A stretch of DNA of 64,000 nt from Planctomycetaceae bacterium (GCA_011525785.1 WYBT01000049.1:62001-126000), one strand, 5' to 3'; numbered from the stretch's first letter, positions 18,292-27,814 are shown. Program-made: numbers and translations. Notes: a model not told the origin generated them from the letters alone.

Positions 18292-19536
18292 ATGCTGATC
18301 GAATGCACCTTCTGCCACGCGACGGCCAAGTTCCCCGACAGCAAGGAGGGCTCGAAGGTCAAGTGCGGCGAGTGCGGAAAGGTCTACGTGGCGCGCGAGA
18401 AGGGCGCCAAGCCCAGCAAGGTCAACGCGACACCGTTCGTGATCGGCGGCGCAGTGCTGCTGGGCATCCTGGTGGTGTTCTTCATCGTCAACAGCTCGAA
18501 GAAGCCCGCCGCGCCGCCGGCGGTGAAGGCTGCTCCGCCGCCGGCTGAAGCGCCGATCGACCGCACCGGCTGGAACTCCGAGTTGGTCAAGGTCGTGCGC
18601 GATCTTTATGAAGCCGCTGCGCAGGGCAACGACTACAAGGTCGGCAACCTGCTCGACGTGCCGCGCATCGTCGAACGCCTGCGCGCGACGCCCGAGCGCG
18701 CCTCACTCGCGGCCTGGTCGGAGATGACCAGCGGCGACCGCGAGGCCATCGCGCAGGAGATGGTCACGCTGTTCACCAAGGGCGAAGGCGAGTTCGCCAT
18801 CGCGCGCTGGATGCCGTTCGAGGGCGTAGTCGAACTCGAGGGCGACGAGGAGTCGGTGGTGCGCCTCAAGGTGCGCGGCCGCGAAGAGGCCAACATGGCC
18901 GAGACGATCTCGATCGACTGGCGCCTCGCCAAGGGCAAGGACGGCAAGTGGAAGCTCTTCGCCTGGGAGCGCTACCTGACTGCGGCCGAGAAGCGCGGCG
19001 TTTCGAGCCTCAAGTCCAAGGGCGTCGAGAAGGTCAAGCTCGAGGACGGCGGCTTCATCTACCAGGCCGAGGCGCGGCCGCTGCCGCACCTCGATGACAC
19101 GCCGCCCGAATTGCGCACGCGCATCGACAGCGCCGTCGCGCGCTTCCTCGACTTCAACGCGCGCCCGCGCGAGCGTACGACCGCGCGCGAGGAGCTGATC
19201 ACGATCGGCAAGCCCGCACTGCCGATCCTGCTGACGCAGATGTACGAGATCAAAATCGTCGACGACGAGACGCTGGCCAAGGTCGCCAACGTGCACTCGG
19301 TGCTGCGCGACATCACCGGCTACCAGAACGCCGCGTTCAGCGTGACGAGCTTCTCGCCGGACAGCGACAAGCTGCGCGAGATGGCGGTCAAGGCTTGGTT
19401 CGCCTGGTACCTGCGCAAGGGCGAGAAGTTCGAGGAGCGCACCGAGTCCACCGACGCGCTCGACGCGCTGATCAAGCCCACCGAGAAGGAGCAGCGCCAG
19501 ATCGACCGCGACAAGGCGCGCGCCGGCGGCGGTTGA
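18292..19536 (+). CDS. Zinc-ribbon, single-pass membrane protein (paralog of the next gene)
   Basis: The product has 414 residues from ATG 18292, the codon that opens directly into the zinc ribbon. Residues 1-35 carry two CxxC pairs (Cys5/Cys8 in CTFC, Cys25/Cys28 in CGEC), a short zinc ribbon like those of MJ0042-type domains. A hydrophobic segment at 48-67 follows, then a Pro/Ala linker and a roughly 330-residue domain. The last part ([41 protein letters not shown]) is similar to the C-terminal domain of the downstream gene, so the two are related in layout and sequence. The function is not known. It is divergent from uvrB with 145 bases between starts. Confidence 0.8.
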   Translation: MLIECTFCHATAKFPDSKEGSKVKCGECGKVYVAREKGAKPSKVNATPFVIGGAVLLGILVVFFIVNSSKKPAAPPAVKAAPPPAEAPIDRTGWNSELVKVVRDLYEAAAQGNDYKVGNLLDVPRIVERLRATPERASLAAWSEMTSGDREAIAQEMVTLFTKGEGEFAIARWMPFEGVVELEGDEESVVRLKVRGREEANMAETISIDWRLAKGKDGKWKLFAWERYLTAAEKRGVSSLKSKGVEKVKLEDGGFIYQAEARPLPHLDDTPPELRTRIDSAVARFLDFNARPRERTTAREELITIGKPALPILLTQMYEIKIVDDETLAKVANVHSVLRDITGYQNAAFSVTSFSPDSDKLREMAVKAWFAWYLRKGEKFEERTESTDALDALIKPTEKEQRQIDRDKARAGGG

Positions 19537-19685
19537 TGCCCGCCCACCCCGATCCCGGCGCCTGAACGCCCTGCGCGACGCGCGCCGCACCTCGCCCGAC
19601 CCTCCGTCCACTCCCCACGTCCTCACTGCCCCTCTCCCCGCGCATTCGCCCGCCCCCGCCGGTCGGTGCGCCCCTGCCCACAGCC

Positions 19686-21059
19686 ATGGATTACCGTCAA
19701 GGCGTCTGCTCGAGCTGCCAGAACTCCTTCCGCGTCCCCGCGACCTTCGTCCAGAACAAGGCCAAGTGCCCCAAGTGCGGCGGCGTGGTCGAGATCGGAC
19801 CGGTTCAGTCCGGCGGCGCCGCGCCGGCCGCGCCCCAAGCTGCTGCGCCCGCTACTGCGACGACGCCCGCGGCCAGCAGCACGCCGTCGGCCCCCGCCGC
19901 GCCGCCGCCGCCCGCCAAGGTTCCGGTCGCCAAGCCCGCAGCGGCTGCGCCCGCGGCCCCCAAGCCGACGCCGGCACCCGCACCCGCGAAGCCGGCCGCG
20001 GCGCCGGCCAAGCCCGCGGTCGCGGCCCCCGCCAAGCCCGCCGCTCCGGCGGCCGCCAAGCCCGCTGCGGCGCCCGCTGCGAAGTCGGCGCCGGCCGCAG
20101 CCGCGACGGCGAAGCCCAGCGCTGCTCCGGCCAAGCCCAGCGTGCGCGCCTCGGCCGAGGCCGCTGCCGCGAAGGTCAAGGCGGGCGGCGCCAAGCCCTC
20201 CTCGCGCGCTCAGGTCGAAGAGGAGGACGACGCCGACGACAAGTCGCGCGGGAAGAAGCGCAAGGCCGCACCGGCCAAGAAGAAGAGCATGGCCCCCGCG
20301 CTACTGAGCGTGGTGGTGCTCGCGGTCCTGGGCGGCGCCGCATTCTGGTTCTTCACCAAGGGTGACGACGCCGCAGGCGCCGGCGAGAAGCAGGCCCAGG
20401 CGAACGCCGCGCCGAGCAACCCCGCGGCCGGCGACGCCGTCGCCGCAGCCGAGAAAGCGGCGCCCGAAGCGTCGACGCCCCAGGCGCCCGCCGGTGAGGC
20501 GACTCCCAGCGATGCACCGAGCGCGCCGGCCGACGCTGCGCCCGCCAAGCCCGCCGAGACCAAGCCCGCGGCCAGCGCCGATGTCGTCGACGACATCGAC
20601 CTGCGCGAGCTGCCCGAGCTGGGCAAGTTCAAGGGTTCGACCGACGAGGAGTGGGCCGAGATCGTCGACCTCGCCAAGACCTTCACCGACCTTTCGGCGG
20701 GCGCGCGCGGCAATCGCGCGGGACTCAAGCTCGAGGAGATCGGACGCGCGGCGATCCCGGCGCTGCTCAACGAGATGCGCACCTTCAACCTCGCCAACGA
20801 GGACGACTTCCGCCGCGGCGACATGGTGCAAAAGCGCCTCGAGAAGATCTGCAAGGGCCGCAACTTCGGTTGGAGCTACGACGGCGACACCAAGGCCGTG
20901 GTCTACAACAAGAAGGCGGTGAAGGCCTGGTTCAAGATCTGGGACACCGTCGGCGAGGACGACGCGCAGTGGCTGGGCTTCACCAAGCAAGCCACGCCTC
21001 CGCCCGCCGACGCCGAAACCAAGCCCGCGGAAGGCGGCGGCGGTCTCGACGACTTCTGA
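19686..21059 (+). CDS. Zinc-ribbon, Ala/Pro/Lys-rich, single-pass membrane protein
   Basis: The product has 457 residues. An N-terminal zinc ribbon has Cys8/Cys11 (CSSC) and Cys28/Cys31 (CPKC). Residues 43-165 are low complexity built from A, P and K (repeated AKPAA-like units). A charged stretch KKRK...KKK precedes a membrane segment at 203-223. A second Ala-rich linker leads to a roughly 130-residue C-terminal domain containing IGRAAIPALLNEMRTFNL and KAVKAWFKIWDTVGED. That domain resembles the C-terminus of the preceding gene ([26 protein letters not shown]). The zinc ribbon should be cytoplasmic and the C-terminal domain outside, or the reverse. The 149-base gap from the first gene is strongly C-rich with no clear ribosome site. 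Confidence 0.8.
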   Translation: MDYRQGVCSSCQNSFRVPATFVQNKAKCPKCGGVVEIGPVQSGGAAPAAPQAAAPATATTPAASSTPSAPAAPPPPAKVPVAKPAAAAPAAPKPTPAPAPAKPAAAPAKPAVAAPAKPAAPAAAKPAAAPAAKSAPAAAATAKPSAAPAKPSVRASAEAAAAKVKAGGAKPSSRAQVEEEDDADDKSRGKKRKAAPAKKKSMAPALLSVVVLAVLGGAAFWFFTKGDDAAGAGEKQAQANAAPSNPAAGDAVAAAEKAAPEASTPQAPAGEATPSDAPSAPADAAPAKPAETKPAASADVVDDIDLRELPELGKFKGSTDEEWAEIVDLAKTFTDLSAGARGNRAGLKLEEIGRAAIPALLNEMRTFNLANEDDFRRGDMVQKRLEKICKGRNFGWSYDGDTKAVVYNKKAVKAWFKIWDTVGEDDAQWLGFTKQATPPPADAETKPAEGGGGLDDF

Positions 21060-21085
21060 GCGACGCGAAGGCGCCTGGAAACAAC

Positions 21086-21128
21086 GCGCGCCGGCCCGCT
21101 GCGAATCACCCGCTGCGGGCCGGCGCGC
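21086..21128. terminator. Strong hairpin between converging genes
   Basis: A perfect 14-base inverted repeat (GCGCGCCGGCCCGC at 21086-21099, complement at 21115-21128) encloses 15 bases, which can pair three more bases across one mismatch. It lies 26 bases after the zinc-ribbon gene and before the end of the NIL-domain gene on the other strand, so it could end transcription from both sides. No T-run is present. Confidence 0.6.
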
Positions 21129-21201
21129 AGGTGTTCTCGGGCGCGTGCGAAACGCGCGCTCGACGTTCGATGCCGAGCGCGCGCGCGCCACGGCGCGGCG
21201 C

Positions 21202-21432
21202 TCAGTCCTTCATGTCCTCGACGCGCACGCCGCGCTCGCGCAGGTAGGCCACCGAACGGTCGATCGCCTCGTCCTGGCCCTCGATCTCGACCGCGACCAG
21301 CGCCAGCGTGTCGGTGATGCTCGCCGCGCGAATGTTCGGGATCACGCCGAACTTGGCGCCGAGCGTGTAGCTCACGATCGGCTCGCTGATCAGGTGCTGA
21401 GGGAAGGTGCAGAAGTACTTGCGGGTCGCCAT
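21202..21432 (-). CDS. Stand-alone NIL-domain protein
   Basis: The product has 76 residues from ATG 21432. The whole protein fits the NIL (ACT-like) fold: beta strand YFCTFPQHLISEPIVSYTLG, helix, then FGVIPNIRAASI, strand LALVAVEIEGQDEAIDRSVA and YLRERGVRVEDM. NIL domains bind methionine at the C-terminus of the MetN ATPase and occur alone or with ferredoxins elsewhere. A small ligand-sensing or regulatory role is possible. It begins 16 bases after the stop of the membrane protein at 21449, so they likely form an operon. A Cys/Met PLP enzyme is encoded about 5 kb away. Confidence 0.75.
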   Translation of the reverse strand: MATRKYFCTFPQHLISEPIVSYTLGAKFGVIPNIRAASITDTLALVAVEIEGQDEAIDRSVAYLRERGVRVEDMKD

Positions 21433-21448
21433 GGGGCTGTCGAGCGCC

Positions 21449-22147
21449 TCACGCCGGCGGCGCGCAACAGCGAACACGCCGGGCCAGCGCCCAACTGACG
21501 TATCCCACCAAAAGGCAAAGCGGACCTGCAAGCTCGCCGCGCCAAGCCGCGCGCTCGAGCCGGTCGGTCTGCGCCGCGTCGTAGACCAGCGGAGTGCGCA
21601 TCCAGTCGAGGCCGGCGCACTCGGCGACGAGCGTCAGCGGCGAGAGGTCGAGCAGCAACTCGGTCAGCTCTGGAGACCAGGGAGCACCCGCCAGGCCCGG
21701 CGCCCAGGCTGCGCACGACAGCGCCAGCGCAGCGAGCGTGGCGACGTACGCGGCGCGCGCGTCGCGCTGCGCGGTCAGCTGCGTCCACAGCTGCGCGCCG
21801 GCTGCGCCGAGCGCGAACAGCCCCATCCACGCCGCGGCGCCCCACAACGGCGTGGGGACGATGCGCTGCGACGACGCGGCGCACCACACCAGCCCGAGCA
21901 CCCACGAAGACGGCGCTGCAGCGCCCCAGGGAAGCGGCGCCAAGTGCGCTTGGACCGCGAAGGCGCCCGCCACCGGAGCCATCAGCGCTACCCAGGCCAG
22001 GAATGCAGCCGGATCGCTCGCGCCCGAGTGCACGGAGAGCACAGCGCCGAGCCAGCCCGCCGCGCCCAGGGCCAGCGTCGCCAGGAGCGGACGCAGCCCG
22101 CGCTGCGCGTCTGCCGCCTCTGACAGGTCGAGTTCGCCGCTGTTCAC
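21449..22147 (-). CDS. Multi-pass membrane protein of unknown function
   Basis: The product has 232 residues if read from GTG 22147 (M-N-S-G-E-L-D-L-S-E). A GGAGAG lies about 11 bases upstream. Another GTG further upstream (VTPATLQQRWRA) is possible. The protein has roughly six hydrophobic segments: near residues 20-42, 48-68, 76-92, 98-118, 130-150 and the last at about 205-222 (LAGPLCLLVGYVSWALA). A soluble loop lies at 150-200 (WSPELTELLLDLSPLTL). No family was recognised. It overlaps nothing and is 16 bases upstream of the NIL-domain gene. Its start is 102 bases from the divergent flippase gene. Confidence 0.65.
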   Translation of the reverse strand: MNSGELDLSEAADAQRGLRPLLATLALGAAGWLGAVLSVHSGASDPAAFLAWVALMAPVAGAFAVQAHLAPLPWGAAAPSSWVLGLVWCAASSQRIVPTPLWGAAAWMGLFALGAAGAQLWTQLTAQRDARAAYVATLAALALSCAAWAPGLAGAPWSPELTELLLDLSPLTLVAECAGLDWMRTPLVYDAAQTDRLERAAWRGELAGPLCLLVGYVSWALARRVRCCAPPA

Positions 22148-22249
22148 GCTCTTCGATGCTCTCCAGCGCTGTTGTAACGTTGCTGGGGTGACGATCCGAG
22201 CCTCCTCGCGCGCCGACCAACCGCACGGCGCGCGCCCCTCGCCGCGACG

Positions 22250-23542
22250 ATGAGCGCCGCCGTCGGCTGGCTCGCGCGCCTGCGAGCGTCGTCCTCGGGC
22301 AAGTTCCAGCGCGATGCGCTGTGGAACTTCGGCAGCGTCGCCGTGCTGGGCGTGTGCGGCTACGGGCTGAACTTCCTGATCGGCCGCTACTGGGGCTCGG
22401 CGCCGCTGGGCGTGTTCAACCAGGTGATGGCGGCCTACATCTTCTTCTCGCAGGCCGCAGTGGGCGGCGTGAACCTCTCGGTGCTGCGCGCCATGAGCGA
22501 GCACCGCAGCGACCGCGCGCGCGTCGCCGCGATCATCGCCGGCTCGCTGCCGCCGACCCTCGCGCTGGCGAGCGTGTTCACGCTGTGCTTCTACTTCTCG
22601 CGACACGCCGTGGCGGATCTGCTCGACAGCCCCGGCGTGGCCGAGGGCATGGCCATGGCGACGCCGGGCCTGTTCTTCTTCGCGCTCAACAAGGTCGGCA
22701 TGTCGGTCGTCAACGGCGCGCAGCGCATGCGCGCCTTCGCGATCTACACCTCGCTGCGCTACATGCTGATGGTCGCCGGACTGGGGCTCGTGGCCTGGTT
22801 CGACATGAGCTCCGCGCGCATCGCCTTCCTGTTCAGCTTTGCCGAGGGCGTGCTGTTCGTGCCTCTGGCCGTGGAAGTCGCAGCGCAGATGAACGCGCCG
22901 CGCGCCGGCTGGCGCCCGTGGCAGCGCGAGCACCTGGTGTACGGCGTCAAGAGCGCCGGCGCAGGCATGTTGATGGAGCTCAACTCGCGCATCGACGTGC
23001 TGATGCTGGGCTTCTTCCTGAGCGACGGCCCGGTGGGCGTGTACAGCTTCGCCGCGCTGGTCGCCGAGGGCGTGTTCCAGCTGCTGGTCGTGCTGCAGAA
23101 CAACTACAACCCGATCCTGGCCCAGCACCTCGCCGCCGGTCGGCTGGCGGAGCTCGCGCCGCTGATCGCCAAGGGCAAGCGCGTGACCTATGCGCTGATG
23201 TTCGCCGTCGGAGTCGCGACGCTGGCGGTGTTCCCGATCTTCCTGTGGGTGCTCGATCGAGTGGAGTTCACGGCCGGCTGGGCCCCGCTCTCGATCCTGG
23301 TCGGCGGCATCGTCGCCATCAGCGGCTTCATGCCCTTCCTGCACGCGCTGTTGATGGGCAACCGCCCGGCCTGGCACACGCGCATGATGGCCAGCGTCGT
23401 GATCGTCAACATGTTCCTCAACGCCGTGTTGATCCCGTTCTACGGCCTGGTCGGCGCCGCGGCCGCGACCGCTGTCGCGATGGTCTGGTCCGTGGTGGCG
23501 CTGCGCGTGCTCGCGCGGCGCGAACTGGGGCTCGCACTGTGA
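22250..23542 (+). CDS. Polysaccharide flippase (Wzx/MATE-like)
   Basis: The product has 430 residues with about twelve membrane helices. It starts with the typical ALWNFGSVAVLGVCGYGLNFLIGRYWG, in which the first helix follows a short amphipathic N-terminus. Features of the polysaccharide-transport/O-antigen flippase group are the YFGxxxLGxFN-like RYWGSAPLGVFNQVM, the central SAGAGMLMELNSRIDVLMLG, and YSFAALVAEGVFQL. Such proteins move lipid-linked sugars across the membrane. The stop codon overlaps the GTG start of the GT39-like enzyme by four bases (GTGA), so the two are translationally coupled. This supports a shared glycan-assembly role. No Wzy polymerase is visible nearby. Confidence 0.82.
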   Translation: MSAAVGWLARLRASSSGKFQRDALWNFGSVAVLGVCGYGLNFLIGRYWGSAPLGVFNQVMAAYIFFSQAAVGGVNLSVLRAMSEHRSDRARVAAIIAGSLPPTLALASVFTLCFYFSRHAVADLLDSPGVAEGMAMATPGLFFFALNKVGMSVVNGAQRMRAFAIYTSLRYMLMVAGLGLVAWFDMSSARIAFLFSFAEGVLFVPLAVEVAAQMNAPRAGWRPWQREHLVYGVKSAGAGMLMELNSRIDVLMLGFFLSDGPVGVYSFAALVAEGVFQLLVVLQNNYNPILAQHLAAGRLAELAPLIAKGKRVTYALMFAVGVATLAVFPIFLWVLDRVEFTAGWAPLSILVGGIVAISGFMPFLHALLMGNRPAWHTRMMASVVIVNMFLNAVLIPFYGLVGAAAATAVAMVWSVVALRVLARRELGLAL

Positions 23543-25344
23543 AACCGGGCCCCGCCGCCGCGCCGACCGTGCTCGCGCCGGTCAAGCCGCCGCCGCGCTC
23601 GCGCGCACTGACCTGGGCCATCTGCGTGGGACTCGCACTGCTAGCGCTCGCGCTGCGCGTGCCCGGCGTGGGCCACGGGCTGCCGGTCGCGCTCGAGCCC
23701 GACTGCAAGATCCCCCACCAAGTCGAGGTGCTGCGCCGCGGCGACGATTCCTGGCGCACGGATCGCGAGGTGCGCTGGTACCCGCTGTTGCTGGCGCATC
23801 TGGCGAACCAGTGGCCCGCGCCGCGCAAGGTGCTGCCCGACGCAACGCTCGAACAGCACCTGGTCGCAGCGGCGGCGCCGCAGGTCCAGGTGCGCTTCAC
23901 GGTGGCGCTGCTCGCTGCGCTGATGGCCCCGGCGGCTTACTTGCTCGCCGCGCTGTTCATGGAGCGGCGCTGGGCGCTCGTGGCCGGCCTCGCCTGCGCC
24001 TTCAGCCTGCTGTCGGTCAACTTCTCGCAGCAGTCGCGACCCCATGCCGCGGCCGCGGCGATCTTCGCGTGGACGCTGCTCGCGCTCGTGCGCTTGCGCA
24101 AGCGCTCGGACGTCGTCTCGCGCGGACTCGCCGGCGGTGCGCTGGGACTTTCGCTGGGCTGCCTGCAGAGCGCTCTGGCGCTCCTGCCCGCGCTGCTCGC
24201 CGCGGAGCTGCTGCGCCGCACGCACCAACGCCGCTGGCTCGATCCGCGCCTGTTGGTGCTGCTCGCGCCCGCCGCCTCGAGCGTGCTGTTCTTCTATCCG
24301 TACGAGTTCGCGGGCAAGCCGCTGCCGCCGCAGCCCGGCGCCGAGAGCACCGGCGTTGCGCAAGGCGGTCACCTGCTGTTCCTCGAGGCCTTCGACTTCG
24401 GCGGAGTGCGCAGCGTGGCGCACGCGCTGTGGTCTTACGAACCGGCGCTGCTCGTGGCGACGCTCGCCGGCATCGCGCTGTGGACGGCGGCGCGGCTGCG
24501 CGCGCGCGGACGCCCCGCGCCGGCTGAAGACTTCACGCGCCGGCGCGACCTGTGGGTGCTGCTGGCCTTCGCACTGCCCTACACGCTCGTGCTGCTCGCC
24601 TACAACCGCAGCTACGAGCGCTTCCTGCTCCCGCTCATTCCGCTGATGGCCTGCACGGCGGCGTACGCGCTTCGCGAGCTCGCCCGAGCGCTGCCCACGC
24701 GCCGCGCGGCCAGTGGATTCGCGGTGTGGCTCGCGTGCGGCGCGCTGCTGGTCGCGCCGGGCGCATGGCTGTGCGCACGGCTGGTGACGATCCGCTCCGA
24801 GCCCCACACCACCGCGCTGGCGGCGCGCTGGCTCGAAGAACGCGCTGGCGAGTTGCGCGGCGCCGACATCGTGCTCACGCCGCAGCTCGACCTGCCGCTG
24901 GCGCGCGAGCCCGCGGGCTTCGCCAACTGGATGCCGGGCGGCATCGAAGCGCAGTTCGCCTGGGTCTGGAGCCGCTACCAGGCGACGCTGCCCGGCGGCG
25001 CGATCGACGGCGAGCGCTGGCGCTTGCGCTGGTGGCGCCCGAAGCCGCTGCAGATGCTCCAGGCGCCAGCGGAGTACGTCGCCGAGCAAGGCGGCGAGTT
25101 GCTGGTCGCCGAAGTGTTCGCGGACAACCGCGTCTCGCCCGCCGCCACCGCGCTGCGCCAGTGGCTGCTCGAGCACGCCCGGCTCGAGGCGCGCTTCTCA
25201 CCCGACGCGCGCACGGACTACTCCGAACACCCCTTCGGCTATCAACAGGAGACCAGCGTGCCGCCCGGCACTTTCTTCCGCCGTCTGGCGCAGGCGGAGC
25301 GCACCGGACCGGTGATCGAGATCTTCCGACTGCCGGCGCAGTAG
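23539..25344 (+). CDS. GT39-like (GT-C) membrane glycosyltransferase, paralog 1
   Basis: The product has 601 residues starting at GTG 23539, overlapping the flippase stop by four bases. It is a multi-pass membrane protein with the GT-C layout. After the first helix, the first external loop carries GHGLPVALEPD with Asp55, the position of the catalytic Asp in ArnT/PMT-type enzymes. Later come QQSRPHAAAAAIFAWTLLA and YERFLLPLIPL. A soluble C-terminal part of about 200 residues follows. Such enzymes use polyprenyl-phosphate sugars as donors on the outer face of the membrane. Two more genes here share these motifs (35397-37151 and 40140-41924). The GT2 enzyme downstream could supply the donor. Confidence 0.8.
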   Translation: MKPGPAAAPTVLAPVKPPPRSRALTWAICVGLALLALALRVPGVGHGLPVALEPDCKIPHQVEVLRRGDDSWRTDREVRWYPLLLAHLANQWPAPRKVLPDATLEQHLVAAAAPQVQVRFTVALLAALMAPAAYLLAALFMERRWALVAGLACAFSLLSVNFSQQSRPHAAAAAIFAWTLLALVRLRKRSDVVSRGLAGGALGLSLGCLQSALALLPALLAAELLRRTHQRRWLDPRLLVLLAPAASSVLFFYPYEFAGKPLPPQPGAESTGVAQGGHLLFLEAFDFGGVRSVAHALWSYEPALLVATLAGIALWTAARLRARGRPAPAEDFTRRRDLWVLLAFALPYTLVLLAYNRSYERFLLPLIPLMACTAAYALRELARALPTRRAASGFAVWLACGALLVAPGAWLCARLVTIRSEPHTTALAARWLEERAGELRGADIVLTPQLDLPLAREPAGFANWMPGGIEAQFAWVWSRYQATLPGGAIDGERWRLRWWRPKPLQMLQAPAEYVAEQGGELLVAEVFADNRVSPAATALRQWLLEHARLEARFSPDARTDYSEHPFGYQQETSVPPGTFFRRLAQAERTGPVIEIFRLPAQ

Positions 25345-25438
25345 GCTCGATGCACGCGTGCAAAGCGCGAGGAGCAACGTCTCCGGCGTCGCGCGCCAGT
25401 TGACGCGGCCCGGCGCCGCGGCACAGTACAGGCCCCCC

Positions 25439-26419
25439 ATGGACGCCGCCGAACTCGCTCGCCACCGCATCGGGGTGGTCATTCCGGCCTACCGCGTGGC
25501 GCGCCACATCGAAGCGGTGGTGCGCGGCATCCCCGGCTTCGTCGAGCGCATCGTGGTGGTCGTCGACGCCAGCCCCGACGACACCTACGAGCGCGTCCAG
25601 AGGCTGGCCGACCCGCGCGTCGTGCTGCTGCGCCACGAAGTCAATCAAGGCGTGGGCGGCGCGATGCAAACCGGCTTCGCCAAGGCGCTCGAGCTGGGAC
25701 TGGAGGTCGTGGTCAAGGTCGACGGCGACGGCCAGATGGATCCGGCGCACATGCCCGCGCTGCTCACGCCGCTGATCCGCGGCGAGGCCGATGTCACCAA
25801 GGGCAATCGCTACGAGCACGTCGCCGCGCTCAAGTCGATGCCGCTGGTGCGCGTGATCGGCAACGCTGGCCTGACCTTTCTGGTCAAGCTGGCCTCGGGC
25901 TACTGGAACCTGTTCGACCCGGCCAACGGCTACGTGGCCGTGCGCACCGACGTGCTGCGGCGCTTCGAACTGAGCAAGCTGCACAAGCGCTACTTCTTCG
26001 AGTCGGGCTTCCTGATCCAGCTCGGCATCCTGCGCGCCGTGGTCCGCGACGTCGCGATGCCCGCGCGCTACGGCGACGAGCAGAGCGGGCTGTCGGTGAC
26101 GCGGACGCTGTTCGGCTTCCCGCCCAAGCTCCTGTGGGGCTGCGTGCGGCGCGTGTTCTGGCGGCACTTCGTGTACGACTTCACGGCCGTTTCGCTGTAC
26201 CTCGTGCTCGGACTCCCGGCGCTCCTGTGGGGCGTCGGCTACGGCCTCGCGGTGTGGCGCGAGGTGCTCGAGACGCGCGTGGACGCCACTGCGGGCCAGG
26301 TGATGTTCGCGGCCATGCCGATCATCCTGGGCGTACAGTTCCTGACGCAGTGCCTGGCGCTCGACATCGAGAACGTGCCGCGCAAACCGCTGTGCGCGCC
26401 GCTCACCAAGCGCACGTAG
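25439..26419 (+). CDS. GT2 glycosyltransferase, polyprenyl-phosphate sugar synthase type
   Basis: The product has 326 residues from ATG 25439. The N-terminal GT2 domain (10-230) has VVIPAYRVARHIEAVV, VVDASPDD, LRHEVNQGVGGAMQTGF and the metal-binding VVKVDGDGQMDP. Two hydrophobic segments near the end (about 245-270 and 285-315) anchor it, as in dolichyl/undecaprenyl-phosphate mannose or glucose synthases. It should transfer a sugar from a nucleotide donor to polyprenyl phosphate. It lies 94 bases after the GT39-like gene on the same strand, and that enzyme would need such a lipid-linked donor. TACAGG lies just before the ATG. Confidence 0.85.
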   Translation: MDAAELARHRIGVVIPAYRVARHIEAVVRGIPGFVERIVVVVDASPDDTYERVQRLADPRVVLLRHEVNQGVGGAMQTGFAKALELGLEVVVKVDGDGQMDPAHMPALLTPLIRGEADVTKGNRYEHVAALKSMPLVRVIGNAGLTFLVKLASGYWNLFDPANGYVAVRTDVLRRFELSKLHKRYFFESGFLIQLGILRAVVRDVAMPARYGDEQSGLSVTRTLFGFPPKLLWGCVRRVFWRHFVYDFTAVSLYLVLGLPALLWGVGYGLAVWREVLETRVDATAGQVMFAAMPIILGVQFLTQCLALDIENVPRKPLCAPLTKRT

Positions 26420-26467
26420 TGCGACGCTTTGCGTAGCGCGCGCTGCGCGAACGCCGGATCCAATGGC

Positions 26468-26494
26468 GGACGCCGCGATCGGAGGGCGGCGTCC
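26468..26494 (+). promoter_or_regulatory. Hairpin presenting the ribosome site of the PLP enzyme gene
   Basis: A perfect 9-base inverted repeat (GGACGCCGC at 26468-26476, GCGGCGTCC at 26486-26494) ends on the base before the ATG. The nine-base loop contains GGAGG (26481-26485), ten bases from the start. If it folds in the mRNA, the ribosome site would sit in an apical loop and the stem would abut the start codon. A regulatory role is only a possibility. Confidence 0.4.
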
Positions 26495-27814
26495 ATGGCG
26501 CGCAAGTCCGGCTACAAGCTCACGACTCGACTGGTCCACGGCCCCGAGCACTCGGCCAAGTGGGACTTCTCGCACCACGTCACGCCGCCGCTCTCGTCGT
26601 CGACGACCTATCGGCTCGACTCCGCGCGGCGCGGCGCCCGCGGTTTCGGCGAGTTCGGCCAGCTCGTGCGCGACGTCGGCGAAGCGCCGATCTACATCTA
26701 CGACCGCCTCGACGAGCCCACGCGCTCGATCCTCGAGGGCGAGCTCGCCGACGTCGAAGGCGGCGAAGCATGCGTGAGCTTCGCCAGCGGCATGGCCGCG
26801 ATCTCCGCCGCACTGTGTTCGACGCTGCGCGCGGGCGATGAGTTGATTGCACACCCCGTGCTGTACGGCTGCACGCACTCGCTGCTCACGCGCTGGCTGC
26901 CGCGCCAGGACATCCGCGCGCAGCGCGTCGACTTGAACGACATCGCCGCCGTGCGCGCAGCGGTGAACGAGCGCACGCGCGTCGTGTACCTCGAGACGCC
27001 GGTCAACCCCACGCTCGAGCTGATCGACCTGCGCGCCCTGCGAGGGCTGTGCGACGAACTCAACCGCGGCCGCGCGCCCCAGCGGCGCCTGCTGATCTTC
27101 GTCGACAACACCTTCGCCACGCCCTTCGGCCAGCGCCCGCTGCAGCTGGGCGCAGACGTGGTGCTGCACTCGCTGACCAAGAACCTGGGCGGCTTCGGAA
27201 CGGAGATCGGCGGCGCGGTGATCTGCCCGCGCGAGCTGCATTCGGAGCTGCTCTCCTACCGCAAGGACTTCGGCGCGATCCTGAGCTCGAAGTCGGCCTG
27301 GGCGATCATGGTGTACGGACTGCCCACGCTGGCCCTGCGGCTCAAGCGCCAGCAGTTCACGGCCCGCAAGGTGGCGCACTGGCTCGAAGCGCAGGAAGAG
27401 GTTGCGCGCGTCGTGTACCCGGGCCTGGAGAGCTTCCCGCAGCGCGAACTCGCGCGCTCGCAGCTGGTCGACTTCGACGGCGACTTCGCGCCGGGCAACA
27501 TGCTGTACTTCGAGCTCGACCCCGCGCGCGCGCAGGCCGAGGAGTTCGTCGACGAGATCGCGCGCTCGGCCTACTCGGTGACGCTGGCGGTGTCGCTGGG
27601 ACACACCAAGACCTTGATCGAGCTGCCCGCGAGCATGACGCACAGCTCCTACGGCTCGAGCGGCGGCGGCGTGCGCCTCTCGATCGGCCTGGAGAGCCCC
27701 AGCGACATCATCGCGGACCTCGGGGCGGCGCTGCGCGCGGTCTCTCGCGCGCGGCCGAACGCGAAAGCGAAGCGAGTGCGCGCCAAGCAGCCCAAGCGCG
27801 CGCGCCGCCAGTAG
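26495..27814 (+). CDS. Cys/Met-metabolism PLP-dependent enzyme (trans-sulfuration family)
   Basis: The product has 439 residues from ATG 26495, which has GGAGG ten bases upstream. Fold-type I features are [13 protein letters not shown] at 95-107, [15 protein letters not shown] at 164-178, [10 protein letters not shown] with Asp204, and the PLP lysine Lys229 in [11 protein letters not shown]. The usual Y-S-R-x-x-N-P-T motif is changed to YDRLDEPTR. Residues 40-66 are an insert relative to classical cystathionine gamma-synthase/lyase. Members include cystathionine gamma-synthase, gamma-lyase, O-acetylhomoserine sulfhydrylase and methionine gamma-lyase; I cannot choose among them. The tail is Lys/Arg-rich. 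It converges on the metallopeptidase gene with 15 bases between. Confidence 0.88.
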   Translation: MARKSGYKLTTRLVHGPEHSAKWDFSHHVTPPLSSSTTYRLDSARRGARGFGEFGQLVRDVGEAPIYIYDRLDEPTRSILEGELADVEGGEACVSFASGMAAISAALCSTLRAGDELIAHPVLYGCTHSLLTRWLPRQDIRAQRVDLNDIAAVRAAVNERTRVVYLETPVNPTLELIDLRALRGLCDELNRGRAPQRRLLIFVDNTFATPFGQRPLQLGADVVLHSLTKNLGGFGTEIGGAVICPRELHSELLSYRKDFGAILSSKSAWAIMVYGLPTLALRLKRQQFTARKVAHWLEAQEEVARVVYPGLESFPQRELARSQLVDFDGDFAPGNMLYFELDPARAQAEEFVDEIARSAYSVTLAVSLGHTKTLIELPASMTHSSYGSSGGGVRLSIGLESPSDIIADLGAALRAVSRARPNAKAKRVRAKQPKRARRQ

